Assembly: GCA_963764525.1 (NCBI GenBank) | Contig: CAVXTC010000022.1 | Span: 77,754-141,753, forward strand | Origin: DATDIC01 sp963764525 | Lineage (GTDB): Bacteria > Pseudomonadota > Alphaproteobacteria > Acetobacterales > Acetobacteraceae | DNA length: 64,000 nucleotides | Direction: 5' to 3' | In this document: positions 8,761 through 17,818 of the stretch, piece after piece | How the letters are laid out: the number at the start of each line of letters is the position of its first letter | Position numbering within the stretch: the first letter of the stretch is position 1 | The notes under the pieces: generated by a model | What the model saw: only the letters and a program-made list of their open reading frames with translations | What the model was told of the DNA's origin: nothing | Databases searched by the model: none | Position numbers and translations under genes: made by a program

Positions 8761-9798
8761 ATGCATCGCGAGATCGTCCGCCCGGCCGGACTTGACCTGG
8801 AATCGCCTGGCCGACGCGACTACCATGTGGCGCTGGAGCATGATTCGATCTGGGGCGATCACCTGGTGCCGCTGACCGTGATGGTCGGCGCGCAGGCGAA
8901 ACCCGGCCAGGGTCTGGTCTGCTTCGGCTCCAACCATGGCAATGAATACGAAGGCCCGGTGGCGATCCGGCACCTGATGCGGGAGATCGACATCGCCGAA
9001 GTCTCCGGCCGCATCATCCTGGTGCCGGTGCTGAACGTCGCCGCATTCCACGCCGGCACGCGCGACAGCTCATTGGACGACCGGGTGAACCTGAACCGCG
9101 CGTTCATCGAGGGTGCCGGCCGAACCGCTTCTCTTGCAACCATCACTTACCGCATCGCGGATTTCGTGCGCACCTTCATCTGGCCGCAGGTGCACGTGGT
9201 GATCGATCTGCACGCCGGCGGCCAGGTCGCACGCTTCGCGCTCGCCACCAGTTTCCATCCGATCGAGGATCCGGTTCAGGGCCGGCTGATCGAAGACACC
9301 GCCCGCTGGTTCGGCACGCCGCTGGTGATCGCCTACCAGAATGAAACGCCGGGCCTACTGCCCAGCGAAGCGGAACGGCTCGGCAAGATCGCCATCGGCG
9401 GGGAGTTCGGCTGGGGCGGCGCGATCCAGCCCGCCGGCGTGCGCTTCGCCCGGCATGGGGTGCTGGCCGCTGCCATGCATCATGGGCAGTTGCGTGGTCG
9501 CATCGAAAGGATCGGCCACCATGCGGACGGCACGCAACGCATGGCCGAGATGGTGGAGCGCGGGTGCTTCACGGTTGCTCCATTCGCCGGCCATTACGAG
9601 CCGCTGCTGGAGTGCGGGGCGGAGGTCGTGACGGGCACGATCGTTGGGCTGCTGCACGATTTCGGCAGGTTGGACCTTGATCCGTGGCCAGTGCGCGCCG
9701 GGGTCGATGGCGTGGTGATCGCGCAGGCATGGGCAGCGGCGGTGGTTCAGGGCCAGCACATCGTGGTGACCGGGCGGGTGGTTCCGTGGCGCGGGTAA
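8761..9798 (+). CDS. Succinylglutamate desuccinylase/aspartoacylase (AstE/AspA) family deacylase
   Basis: A 345-residue zinc carboxypeptidase-like enzyme. Zn ligands are visible in FGSNHGNEYEGPVA (H and E) and in VVIDLHAGG (H). The LNVAAFHAGTRDS and DRVNLNRAF segments match the M14-related deacylase fold. Members remove acyl groups from N-acyl amino acids. It directly follows the enolase-superfamily gene (4-bp gap), and together with the diverging peptide importer and MlrC-like hydrolase it suggests catabolism of an N-acylated or peptide-like compound. That pathway is an inference. Confidence 0.87.
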   Translation: MHREIVRPAGLDLESPGRRDYHVALEHDSIWGDHLVPLTVMVGAQAKPGQGLVCFGSNHGNEYEGPVAIRHLMREIDIAEVSGRIILVPVLNVAAFHAGTRDSSLDDRVNLNRAFIEGAGRTASLATITYRIADFVRTFIWPQVHVVIDLHAGGQVARFALATSFHPIEDPVQGRLIEDTARWFGTPLVIAYQNETPGLLPSEAERLGKIAIGGEFGWGGAIQPAGVRFARHGVLAAAMHHGQLRGRIERIGHHADGTQRMAEMVERGCFTVAPFAGHYEPLLECGAEVVTGTIVGLLHDFGRLDLDPWPVRAGVDGVVIAQAWAAAVVQGQHIVVTGRVVPWRG

Positions 9799-9869
9799 CC
9801 TCCGGCGCCGCCGGGATCGCCACAAAGTGCTCGCTGATGGGCGCCGAATGTGGTAATGATCCGGGCAGC

Positions 9870-9956
9870 GGGGCCACCAATTCGGTGACCCCGCCCCCGG
9901 TTGGGCAGGCTACCGGCGGAGTGCGAGTGTCAGTCGCACCCGCCACCTGCCCCACC
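9870..9956. terminator. Two consecutive hairpins between convergent genes
   Basis: GGGGCCACC-AATTC-GGTGACCCC at 9870-9892 has one mismatch. A longer imperfect GC-rich inverted repeat follows at 9899-9956, with arms around GGTTGGGCAGG and CCTGCCCCACC. They lie between the deacylase (+) and the tautomerase (-), where a bidirectional terminator is expected. There is no clear T-tract. Confidence 0.5.
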
Positions 9957-10071
9957 GGATTGTCCATCGAATGCGCTCCGCATTCCCTGGCCCTCCGATG
10001 GCCCGCGGCACCAGCGCCGCGAACCCCGGCTGGATCGGGGCAAATCGATAACAACAGTAACCAGTGGTCGT

Positions 10072-10257
10072 TCAGCGCTCGCTGAACAGCTTGCCGCCCT
10101 TGGCCTTGTTCTCGCGCGACGATTCGATGATCTCCACCATCACCACGTCCGCCGCGACGTTGAAGTTGCGCACGACCGCCTCGGTGATCTCGGCGACCAG
10201 CTTGCGTTTCTGCTCGATCGACCGGCCCTCGATCGCATGGATGAAGACTTCCGGCAT
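10072..10257 (-). CDS. 4-oxalocrotonate tautomerase family protein
   Basis: A 61-residue protein starting MPEVFIHAIEGRSIEQKRKL. After Met removal, Pro1 is the catalytic base of the tautomerase superfamily. The length and the VVMVEIIESSRENKAKGGK C-terminal strand fit the small 4-OT group, which forms hexamers. The ATG at 10257 is chosen because the family requires Pro as residue 2; upstream in-frame codons give unrelated sequence. It is convergent with the deacylase and diverges from the next gene. It probably isomerises a dienol intermediate; the substrate is unknown. Confidence 0.88.
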   Translation of the reverse strand: MPEVFIHAIEGRSIEQKRKLVAEITEAVVRNFNVAADVVMVEIIESSRENKAKGGKLFSER

Positions 10258-10319
10258 GCTCGCCTCCCGCGCTGTCCCGTGGCATGACAGCATGGCGTGA
10301 TCGATGGGAGAAGCCGACC

Positions 10320-10988
10320 GTGCTGGCAGGCGAAGCGGTGGTGGCGATCTGGAACGGCATCGCGCCGGAAGCACGCGCGCACTTCTATGACTGGCACGTG
10401 AACGAGCACATGCCCGAACGTGTCGGCATCCCCGGCTTCCGCCGCGGCCGACGCTTCATTGCCGTCGATACCGCCACCCATCCGGAGTTCTTCACGCTGT
10501 ATGAAGCGGACACCATCGAGGTGCTGAAGGGCCAGGACTACGCCAACCGTCTGAACGATCCCACGCCCGGTACCAAAGCCAACACGGCGCAATTTCGCAA
10601 TACCACGCGGGCGCTCGCCCGGGTGCTGGAAAGCCGTGGCCCCGGCATGGGCGGCGCGATTTTGACGGTCCGCTTTGACGCGGATGAAACCGCTACCGCG
10701 GAACTCGGCGCGATCGTGCGCGACGCCATGCGTGCGCCCCGCATGACCGGAGCGCATCTCTGCCGCGCCGACCAGCCCGCGTCAGGGCTGCGTACCACCG
10801 AAACGCGTGGTCGCACCGATATCGAGGCGCCGCCGACCTGGTTCGTCATGCTGGAAGCAACCGACGCCGAAGCACTTCGGACAGACGGGCTGGAAGCAAG
10901 ACTGGCCGCGGCAAGGGCGCGCGGGTCGTTCCAGCGCGGCCTCTACCGGCTTGAATACATCCGTAACAAAACCGGAGGCGCAGCATGA
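10320..10988 (+). CDS. Conserved hypothetical protein, dimeric alpha/beta-barrel-like
   Basis: About 222 residues. The segment FYDWHVNEHMPERVGIPGFRRGRR resembles the EthD/Dabb-like ferredoxin-fold repeat, where a His/Glu pair lines the pocket; a second, more divergent half may repeat the fold. The GTG at 10320 has GGGAG upstream at a reasonable distance; an ATG at 10284 is the alternative. The stop overlaps the next ATG by four bases (ATGA), so it is coupled to the Gfo/Idh oxidoreductase. No specific function can be assigned. Confidence 0.7.
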   Translation: MLAGEAVVAIWNGIAPEARAHFYDWHVNEHMPERVGIPGFRRGRRFIAVDTATHPEFFTLYEADTIEVLKGQDYANRLNDPTPGTKANTAQFRNTTRALARVLESRGPGMGGAILTVRFDADETATAELGAIVRDAMRAPRMTGAHLCRADQPASGLRTTETRGRTDIEAPPTWFVMLEATDAEALRTDGLEARLAAARARGSFQRGLYRLEYIRNKTGGAA

Positions 10989-12043
10989 TCAGGGTCGGAA
11001 TCGCCGGACTCGGCCGGATCGCCGATTTGCATTTTCGCGGCTATCAGGACAACCCGGATGCGACTGTTGTGGCGATCTGCGACAGCAATCCCGCCCGCGT
11101 GGAGCGTCGCCGCGTCGATTTCCCTGCCGCGACGCCCTATACCGATTACCCGGCGTTCCTGCGTCACGACATGGACATGATCGAGTTGCTGACGCCCCAT
11201 CCGGTCCACGCCGAGATGGCGGAAGCCGCCTTCGCCCGTGGTCTGCATGTCAGCGTGCAAAAGCCGATGGCAATGAGCCTTGCGGAATGCGACCGGATGA
11301 TCGCGGCGGCAAAGGCGGCAGGCCGGTACCTGAAACTGTTCGAGAACTATCTGACCTATCCGCCGCTGGAGAAACTGAAGGCGCTGATCGCCGATGGCGC
11401 GATCGGCCGCCCGCTGCACATGCGGATGCGCACCTTGCATGGCGATCCGCGCGGCGCCTGGCCGATCGAGCCGGAGACCCAGCACTGGCGCCATGCGCTG
11501 ACCCAAAGCAACCGGCACGGCCGGCTGACGTTCGACGACGGGCACCACAAACTGGCCACCGCGACCTGGCTGTTCGGACCGGTGCAGGAGGTGTTCGCCC
11601 GCATCGACTGGAAACCGGCGCCGAATGGCGGCCTGATCGACTCGCCGGCGACCATCACGTGGCGCCACGCCGACCCGGCGGTGCATGTCATCTGGGATTG
11701 CGTGCATGTGCCGGATATGCGCATCCGCACCGACTACTACGCCAATGACGACAAGTTCGAGGTGATCGGGGAGCGTGGCATCCTGACGGTCAGCCGCTGC
11801 ACGGGACGGTTGCTGGACGAGCCGGTCCTGACGCTCTATCGCGATGGAGAAATGCGGGCGTTCCACGACACCGAGGACGATTGGGGCGAAAGCTTCCGCC
11901 GTTCCACCCTGGCTTTCACCGACCTTCTCCATCGCGGGAACGGCCGGCCGGTGCTGACAGGTGAGGATGGGCGGGAGTTGCTGCGGCTGGCCGACGCGAT
12001 CGACCTCTCGGCGACCGAGCACCGGCCAATCGGCCTCAACTGA
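10985..12043 (+). CDS. Gfo/Idh/MocA family oxidoreductase
   Basis: A 352-residue NAD(P)-dependent dehydrogenase. The Rossmann motif GIAGLGRIAD is at residues 5-14. The family EKP motif appears as VQKPMAMS near residue 95, with Lys conserved and Gln in place of Glu. DDGHHKLATATWLFG matches the catalytic HxxD/H region of the C-terminal domain. The family oxidises or reduces sugars, inositols and related polyols, or acts on biliverdin. It is translationally coupled to the upstream hypothetical and abuts the PCuAC gene. Confidence 0.9.
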   Translation: MIRVGIAGLGRIADLHFRGYQDNPDATVVAICDSNPARVERRRVDFPAATPYTDYPAFLRHDMDMIELLTPHPVHAEMAEAAFARGLHVSVQKPMAMSLAECDRMIAAAKAAGRYLKLFENYLTYPPLEKLKALIADGAIGRPLHMRMRTLHGDPRGAWPIEPETQHWRHALTQSNRHGRLTFDDGHHKLATATWLFGPVQEVFARIDWKPAPNGGLIDSPATITWRHADPAVHVIWDCVHVPDMRIRTDYYANDDKFEVIGERGILTVSRCTGRLLDEPVLTLYRDGEMRAFHDTEDDWGESFRRSTLAFTDLLHRGNGRPVLTGEDGRELLRLADAIDLSATEHRPIGLN

Positions 12044-12493
12044 ATGGACATGAACATGCCGCGTCGAATCCTCTGGATTGCCCTGGTGACGCTGGCCGCA
12101 ACCGCGCCAGCTTTCGCGCAACTGCAGATGGTCAGCATCTCCAATCCGTGGATCCGCTTCATCACGCCGCAAACTCCGGCGGCCGGCTATTTCACGGTGA
12201 CCAACGTCGGCGCCCATCCGGTGGCCATCGTCGGCGCATCATCGCCGGCCTGCGGGTCGTTGATGCTGCACCAGAGCCGCAACGTGAACGGCACCGAGCA
12301 CATGGAGGCCGTTGCCAGCGTCAGCGTGCCGGCGCACGGAGCGGTCCGCTTCGAACCGGGCGGCTATCACCTGATGTGCATGTCGCCCTCGGCCGCCATG
12401 TCGCCGGGGCGCAGCGTGCCGGTCACGATCAGTTTCGACGACAAGCGCTCGATCACGAAGCCATTCGTCGTGCAGGGCCCGAACGGCCACTGA
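12044..12493 (+). CDS. Periplasmic copper chaperone PCu(A)C
   Basis: A 149-residue protein with a signal peptide (RRILWIALVTLAATAPAFAQ, cleavage after AFA). The mature part has the PCuAC copper site: MLHQSR, then MEAV, then GYHLMCM. These match the family H(M)x10Mx21HxM arrangement that binds Cu(I). PCuAC proteins deliver copper to the CuA centre of cytochrome oxidase with Sco. The next gene encodes an oxidase-assembly membrane protein, supporting that role. The ATG adjoins the previous stop codon; two more in-frame ATGs follow within 12 bases. Confidence 0.88.
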   Translation: MDMNMPRRILWIALVTLAATAPAFAQLQMVSISNPWIRFITPQTPAAGYFTVTNVGAHPVAIVGASSPACGSLMLHQSRNVNGTEHMEAVASVSVPAHGAVRFEPGGYHLMCMSPSAAMSPGRSVPVTISFDDKRSITKPFVVQGPNGH

Positions 12494-12604
12494 GGGTCAC
12501 ACCAGTTCGGCGATCCGCGCCGGCAGCCCGTTCGCGAAAGTGAACACCTTGTCGCTCGCGGCAACTTGCGATGATGGTCGCCATCGGGCCAGGGTCGCGG
12601 CGCA

Positions 12605-13612
12605 ATGCCATATCATCGGAGGTTGTCGGCGCTAGGCTGGAAAAGCTCGGACCTGATCGGGGGCGGCGTCCTGCTTGGGGGCAGCGGTGCGCTGGCCTGG
12701 GCCTGCCGGGTGCATCCGGCGGCGCTGCCGCCCTGGGCGCCGTGGGAGTTTTCGTGGGTCGAGTTCCTCGCTGCCTCCCTCGGCCTATGGTGGTATGGGC
12801 GCGGATTGGCGCGCACGGCCGCGAGCAGGCGCCCGTCCGCGTTGCGCCAGGCCGGCTTCCTGGCCGGCGTGCTGATCAGCTACGCCGTGTTGCAGACCCG
12901 GTTCGACTACATGGCGCAACACATGTTCTTACTGAGCCGGGTGCAGCACATGACCACGCACCATCTCGGACCGTTCCTGATCGCGTTGGCCTGGCCGGGG
13001 GAGATGCTCGCGCGGGGGATGCCGGCGCCGCTGCGGCGCCTGATGGCGCACCCTTTCGTCGCGCGGACTATGGCGGTTTTGCAGCAGCCGGTGCTGGCGG
13101 CGGTGCTGTTCGCCGGACTGATCCTGTTGTGGCTGATCCCGGCGGTGCATTTCCGCGCCATGATGGACGCCCGGCTATATGCGGTGATGAACGGGAGCAT
13201 GTTGGGCGATGGACTGCTGTTCTGGATGCTGGTCCTTGACCCGAGGGCGAGCCCGCCAGCGCGGCTGTCCTACGGCGTGCGGATATTCCTGGTCATGTCG
13301 GTGCAGGTGCCGCAGATCATGGCCGGGGCACTGATTGCGCTGACCACGCAGGATTTGTATCCATACTACGAGTTGTGCGGCCGGCTGTTTGCGGGGATCG
13401 GTGCGCATCTGGACCAGGAAATCGGCGGCTTCATCATCTATTTTCCTGGCGCGATGATGAGCGCGGTGGCGGCGCTGCTGCTGTTCCGCCGACTGTGGCA
13501 CGATGATGCGGCGATCGCAGCCACGCTGGCGGCAGGCGGAACGGAATTGCTTTCGCCATCGCTGCGGGATAGCAGGATGTTAGCGGGCCGGTTGATCGCC
13601 GATAGCCGGTGA
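12605..13612 (+). CDS. ctaG: CtaG-type cytochrome c oxidase assembly membrane protein (caa3_CtaG family)
   Basis: A 335-residue polytopic inner-membrane protein with about seven helices. Histidine- and methionine-rich segments (YMAQHMFLLSRVQHMTTHHLGP) are typical of the caa3_CtaG family, distinct from Cox11-type CtaG. It probably supplies copper to a haem-copper oxidase together with the PCuAC protein encoded upstream. A 111-bp gap separates them. In the gap the minus strand shows a short open tail ending in a stop near 12497, too short to name. Confidence 0.83.
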   Translation: MPYHRRLSALGWKSSDLIGGGVLLGGSGALAWACRVHPAALPPWAPWEFSWVEFLAASLGLWWYGRGLARTAASRRPSALRQAGFLAGVLISYAVLQTRFDYMAQHMFLLSRVQHMTTHHLGPFLIALAWPGEMLARGMPAPLRRLMAHPFVARTMAVLQQPVLAAVLFAGLILLWLIPAVHFRAMMDARLYAVMNGSMLGDGLLFWMLVLDPRASPPARLSYGVRIFLVMSVQVPQIMAGALIALTTQDLYPYYELCGRLFAGIGAHLDQEIGGFIIYFPGAMMSAVAALLLFRRLWHDDAAIAATLAAGGTELLSPSLRDSRMLAGRLIADSR

Positions 13613-13687
13613 AACGGCGCAGGCGGGTGGGAGAAGTCGAGCAGTGACCAACCTTCTGTGCAGCTTCCCGGGAACGGAAGCCTGAGC

Positions 13688-15394
13688 ATGGATCAGACTT
13701 CCCATCCCGGGATGGCGGCTCCGCGGGAGCAGCTCCGCAAGACGGCGACCGGGATCAGCGGCTTCGACACGATCACCGCGGGCGGCCTGCCGGCTGGTCG
13801 GCCGACCCTGATCTGCGGCGGCGCCGGGTGCGGCAAGACGCTGTTCGCGATGACGTTCCTGGTCAACGGCGCGACCGTGTTCGATGAGCCAGGCGTCTTC
13901 ATGAGTTTCGAGGAATCCACCGAGGACCTGGCCCGCAACGTTGCCTCGCTCGGCTACGACCTTCCGACGCTGGTCGCCGACGGCAAGATCACGATGGACC
14001 ATGTCCGTCTCGAACGCAGCGAAATCGAGGAAACGGGCGACTACGATCTTGAAGGCCTGTTCGTCCGTCTGGGCTATGCGATCCGGACCATCGGCGCCAG
14101 ACGCGTTGTGCTCGATACGCTGGAAGCCTTGTTCGCCGGGCTGCAGAATACGGCTGTGCTGAGGGCGGAACTGCGGCGTTTGTTCGGCTGGCTGAAGGAT
14201 CAGGGTGTCACGGCGGTGATCACCGCCGAGACCGGCGGCGGGGAACTGACCCGGCACGGGCTGGAGGAGTACGTCTCGGATTGCGTCGTGCTGCTGAACC
14301 ACCGCTTGCAGAACGGGATCGCGACCCGGCGCCTGCGCGTCGTGAAATATCGCGGCTCCGCCCATGGCACGAACGAGTACCCGTTCCTGGTTGACGAACA
14401 GGGCATCAGCGTCCTGCCGGTCACCGCCGCCGGTCTGGAACACGAGGTGGATGAGGGCCGCGTCTCGACCGGGATTGCCGGACTTGATGCCATGTTCGGC
14501 GCCGGCGGCGTGTATCGTGGTTCCAGCATACTGGTATCCGGCAAGGCCGGAACCGGCAAGACCAGCATCGCCAGTCACTTCGTGGAGGCAGCCTGCTGCC
14601 GCGGCGAGCGGTGCATCTACTTCGCCTTTGAAGAGGGCCCGCAGCAGATCATCCGCAACATGCGCTCGATCGGCATCGACCTTGCCCCGTGGGTGGAAAG
14701 CGGGCTGTTGCGTTTCGAGGCAGCGCGGCCGAGCCTGTACGGGCTGGAGATGCATCTTGCCCGGATGCAGCGCGACATCGACGCCGTGGCACCGTCGGTC
14801 GTGGTCCTGGACCCGATTTCCAGCCTGCGCGGAGATCCGACCGACATTCACGCGACGCTTCTGCGGATGGTCGATCTGCTGAAAAGCCGCGGCATAACAG
14901 CAGTTGCAACGAATCTGGTTTCCGGTGATTACGTGGTGGACAGCACCGAGCTGGACATGTCGTCGCTGATGGACACCTGGCTTTCGTTGATCAACCTGGA
15001 AGGCAATGGTGAGCGCAACCGCGGTCTCTATGTGCTGAAATCGCGCGGCATGAGCCACTCGAACCAGATCCGTGAGTTCCGCATGAGCCACGATGGCGTG
15101 CAACTGCTTGAGCCGTATATCGGACCTGCCGGAGTGCTGATCGGTTCGGCCCGCGCCGCACAGGAAGCGCAGGGGCGGCGGGAAGCGGAACGGCACAGCC
15201 AGGAGGTGGACCGCCGCACCCGCGAGCTGACCCGCAAGCGGGAAGCGACGGAGCGACAGATCGCCGATCTTCACGCGGTGCTGGAAGCCGACCAGGAAGA
15301 GCTTCGGCAACTGGTTGCACACGAGACGCAGCAGGAGATGGCCACGCGTGCCGATCGCCAGGCCATGAGCGCCCAGCGGAGTGTCACCAAATGA
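13688..15394 (+). CDS. kaiC: KaiC-like circadian clock ATPase/kinase
   Basis: About 568 residues with two RecA-like KaiC domains. Domain 1 has Walker A GGAGCGKT (44-51) and catalytic EE at 75-76. Domain 2 has Walker A GKAGTGKT (285-292), EE at 315-316 and Walker B VVVLDPIS. The phosphosite region reads DMSSLMDTW, so Ser425-Ser426 align with the S431/T432 pair of cyanobacterial KaiC (Ser replacing Thr). The C-terminus (about 485-568) is a charged coiled coil rather than the KaiA-binding tail. The ATG at 13688 is preferred; 13658 is also open. The stop overlaps kaiB by four bases. Confidence 0.93.
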   Translation: MDQTSHPGMAAPREQLRKTATGISGFDTITAGGLPAGRPTLICGGAGCGKTLFAMTFLVNGATVFDEPGVFMSFEESTEDLARNVASLGYDLPTLVADGKITMDHVRLERSEIEETGDYDLEGLFVRLGYAIRTIGARRVVLDTLEALFAGLQNTAVLRAELRRLFGWLKDQGVTAVITAETGGGELTRHGLEEYVSDCVVLLNHRLQNGIATRRLRVVKYRGSAHGTNEYPFLVDEQGISVLPVTAAGLEHEVDEGRVSTGIAGLDAMFGAGGVYRGSSILVSGKAGTGKTSIASHFVEAACCRGERCIYFAFEEGPQQIIRNMRSIGIDLAPWVESGLLRFEAARPSLYGLEMHLARMQRDIDAVAPSVVVLDPISSLRGDPTDIHATLLRMVDLLKSRGITAVATNLVSGDYVVDSTELDMSSLMDTWLSLINLEGNGERNRGLYVLKSRGMSHSNQIREFRMSHDGVQLLEPYIGPAGVLIGSARAAQEAQGRREAERHSQEVDRRTRELTRKREATERQIADLHAVLEADQEELRQLVAHETQQEMATRADRQAMSAQRSVTK

Positions 15395-15726
15395 AACCTC
15401 TGGAACAGTACGATCAGGCGCCGGTCGCAGACGCCCAGGAAGCCCCCGACGGGCACTATAATTTGCGTCTGTATGTTGCCGGCCAGACGATACGGTCCGT
15501 CGCGGCACTATCTAATCTCAGGCTGGTTTGCGATCGGCACCTTGCCGGGCGCTACCGTATCGAGGTGATCGACCTGCTGGAACATCCGCAGCTCGCGGCA
15601 GGCGACCAGATACTGGCGGTTCCCACTCTGGTCCGCCGCTTGCCGACGCCGATCAAGCGGATCATCGGCAACCTGTCGGATACCGAGCGCGTTCTGGTCG
15701 GTCTGGACCTTCGCCAGGAGGCGTGA
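15391..15726 (+). CDS. kaiB: KaiB-like protein 1
   Basis: A 111-residue thioredoxin-like KaiB. About 22 N-terminal residues precede the KaiB core: LRLYVAGQTIRSVAALSNL, then LAGRYRIEVIDLLEHPQLA, then ILAVPTLVRRLPTPIKRIIGNLSD. The PTL and GDL-type (GNL) motifs are conserved. KaiB switches fold and binds the KaiC CI ring. The ATG overlaps the kaiC stop (ATGA), so it is translationally coupled. No KaiA gene is present in the window. Confidence 0.92.
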   Translation: MKPLEQYDQAPVADAQEAPDGHYNLRLYVAGQTIRSVAALSNLRLVCDRHLAGRYRIEVIDLLEHPQLAAGDQILAVPTLVRRLPTPIKRIIGNLSDTERVLVGLDLRQEA

Positions 15727-15728
15727 TG

Positions 15729-16063
15729 ATGACCAGCGCGCCCGATCCGCTTCCCGAGCCGGAGAGACCACCGAGGCGACCGGCCCGCGCTATATGCTGC
15801 GGCTTTATGTCACCGGCACCACGGCGCGGTCGGCGCGGGCAATCGCCAACGCACGGCGCGCCTGCGAGACCCACCTGGCGGGTCGTTACGACCTTGCCGT
15901 GGTCGATATCTACCAGCACCCTGAAGCGGCGCAGGAACACCAGATCATCGCGGTGCCGACCCTGGTTCGGTTGCTGCCGGTGCCGCTGCGCCGGCTGGTC
16001 GGCGATCTTTCGAACAATGAGCGCGTGCTCGCCGGCCTTGAGATCGAGACGGTCAAGAGGTAG
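15729..16063 (+). CDS. KaiB-like protein 2 (probable frame break near 15765)
   Basis: From the ATG at 15794 a clean frame reads MLRLYVTGTTARSARAI, then LAGRYDLAVVDIYQHPE, then IIAVPTLVRLLPVPLRRLVGDL, a second KaiB clearly different from the first. The natural start is probably the ATG at 15729, just after the kaiB1 stop. Its frame (MTSAPDPLPEPE) joins the core frame if one base is corrected near 15765, giving an N-terminal extension like that of KaiB1. If the break is real, translation must start at 15794 with a trimmed first strand. Confidence 0.82.
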
Positions 16064-16065
16064 CG

Positions 16066-17818
16066 TTGAAAACGATCTCACCGCCGCCGCAAGACGGGCA
16101 GGAGGTCATTGCCGGGCTTCGCCATCAACTGGCGGATGCCGGCGATCGGCTGCGCGAGGCGATGGACACCATCGAGGCAATCCGGAGCGGCGATGTCGAT
16201 GCGGTGGTGGTGGGCGGCGCCACCGGACCGAAAATCTACACGCTGGAAAATGACGACCGGCCGTACCGCCGCCTGATCGAACAGATCGGCGAAGGCGCGT
16301 TGACGCTGTCGACCGAGGGGTTGATCCTGATACTGCAACGGCGCCGTCGCCGAAATGCTGCAGCTGCCGCAGGAACAGGTGATCGGCGCTCTGCTTCAGC
16401 GGTTCATCAGCCCGGCCGAACGCGGCGCGCTGACGGAGCTTCTGGCTGCTGGTGACGGGCGGCGCGAATTTCACCTGCAACGGCGCGGCACCACGCTGCC
16501 GGTGGTGGTTTCGCTGAGCCGGCTTGAACTGGACGGGGCGGGTACGCTGTGCGCCATCGTCACGAATCTTGCGGATCAGAAGCGGGCCGAGGATGCGCTG
16601 CGCGAGGCGCACGACCTGCTGCTGGCTGAAAGCGCCGAACGGGAGCGCACGGAAACCATGCTGCGCCAGGCGCAGAAGATGGAAGCGGTCGGCCAGCTTA
16701 CCGGAGGCATCGCGCACGACTTCAACAATCTGCTTCAGGGCATCATGGGAAGCCTTGAGATCATCCAGCGGCGCATCGAGGTCGGCCGTGCGGAGGATTT
16801 GCAACGCTACATCACCTCGGCGATCACCTCCGTGCAGCGTGCGGCCGCGCTGACCCAGCGGCTGCTGGCTTTTGCACGGCGCCAGCCGCTCGACCCGAAA
16901 CCGGTGCAGGCCAACCGGTTGGTTGCATCCATGGAGGATCTGCTGCGCCGCACGCTCGGCCCGACGATCGACCTGCAAATGGTCCTGGCCGGCGGGGTGT
17001 GGCCGACGCTGTGCGATCCGAACCAGTTGGAGAACGCAATCCTCAATCTGGCGATCAATGCACGGGACGCCATGCCCGAAGGTGGCCGGTTGATCGTCGA
17101 GACCGCCAATGCGCATCTCGATGAAGCCGAAATTCGTGCGCAGGGCGGTGATGTCAGGCCCGGGCCGTATGTCACGGTCAGTGTTACCGATACCGGCGTC
17201 GGGATGCCGGCGGAGGTTGTCGCCAAGGCGTTCGACCCGTTCTTTACCACCAAGCCGCCCGGCCAGGGCACCGGCCTCGGCCTGTCCATGCTGTATGGCT
17301 TCGTGAAGCAATCCGACGGCCACGCGCGAATCAAATCGCAGGAGGGATGCGGCACGTCGGTGAAGCTGTTTCTGCCACGGTTGCGTGGCGCGGCCGAGGC
17401 AGCGCCGATCGAGCCGTCTTCGGCATCGGCGGTAGAATCCGCATCGCAAACTGCCGCGACGGTTCTGGTGGTCGATGACGAGGCCGTGATGCGCATGTTG
17501 ATCGTCGAGGTTCTGGCTGACCTCGGGTATGAGACGATCGAGGCAGTTGATGGCCCATCGGGATTGCGGGTCATTAAAACCGACGCGCAAATCGATCTGC
17601 TGATCACCGATGTGGGCCTGCCGGGTTTGACGGGACGCCAGCTTGCCGATGCCGCGCGGCGGCTTCGTCCGGGCCTGAAGGTGCTGTTCTGCACCGGCTA
17701 CGCGCATAACGCGCCGCCGGGCAATGGGTCGGATTTGGAACCTGGGGTGGTAGAAGTCATCAGCAAGCCGTTCACGCTGGATGCACTTGCAGCGAAAATG
17801 CGCGAGATGCTGGGTTGA
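16066..17818 (+). CDS. Hybrid sensor histidine kinase/response regulator of the Kai operon (one frame break)
   Basis: The N-terminal part (coiled coil LRHQLADAGDRLREAM, then a PAS-like LIEQIGEGALTLSTEG) is in one frame. One extra A near 16331 separates it from the rest (NGAVAEMLQLPQEQVIG). Then follow HisKA with H-box GGIAHDFNNLLQG, the N-box (LENAILNLAINARDAM), G-boxes DTGVGM and GTGLGLSM, and a C-terminal receiver domain (VLVVDDEAVM, phospho-Asp in LLITDVGLPG). Restored length is about 584 residues. A TTG start lies 3 bp after the kaiB2 stop. No membrane segment is seen, so it is cytoplasmic and probably the clock output kinase. Confidence 0.88.

Noticed and set aside
12494..12604. Minus-strand coding tail (VFTFANGLPARIAELV then stop) between PCuAC and ctaG
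   Set aside because: Reads like a protein end but is under 40 codons, has no start and no recognisable family; too little to call a remnant.
13580..15508. 642-codon open frame on the minus strand opposite kaiC
   Set aside because: It is the antisense shadow of kaiC; composition is His/Arg/Gln-rich without motifs, while the plus strand encodes complete KaiC domains.
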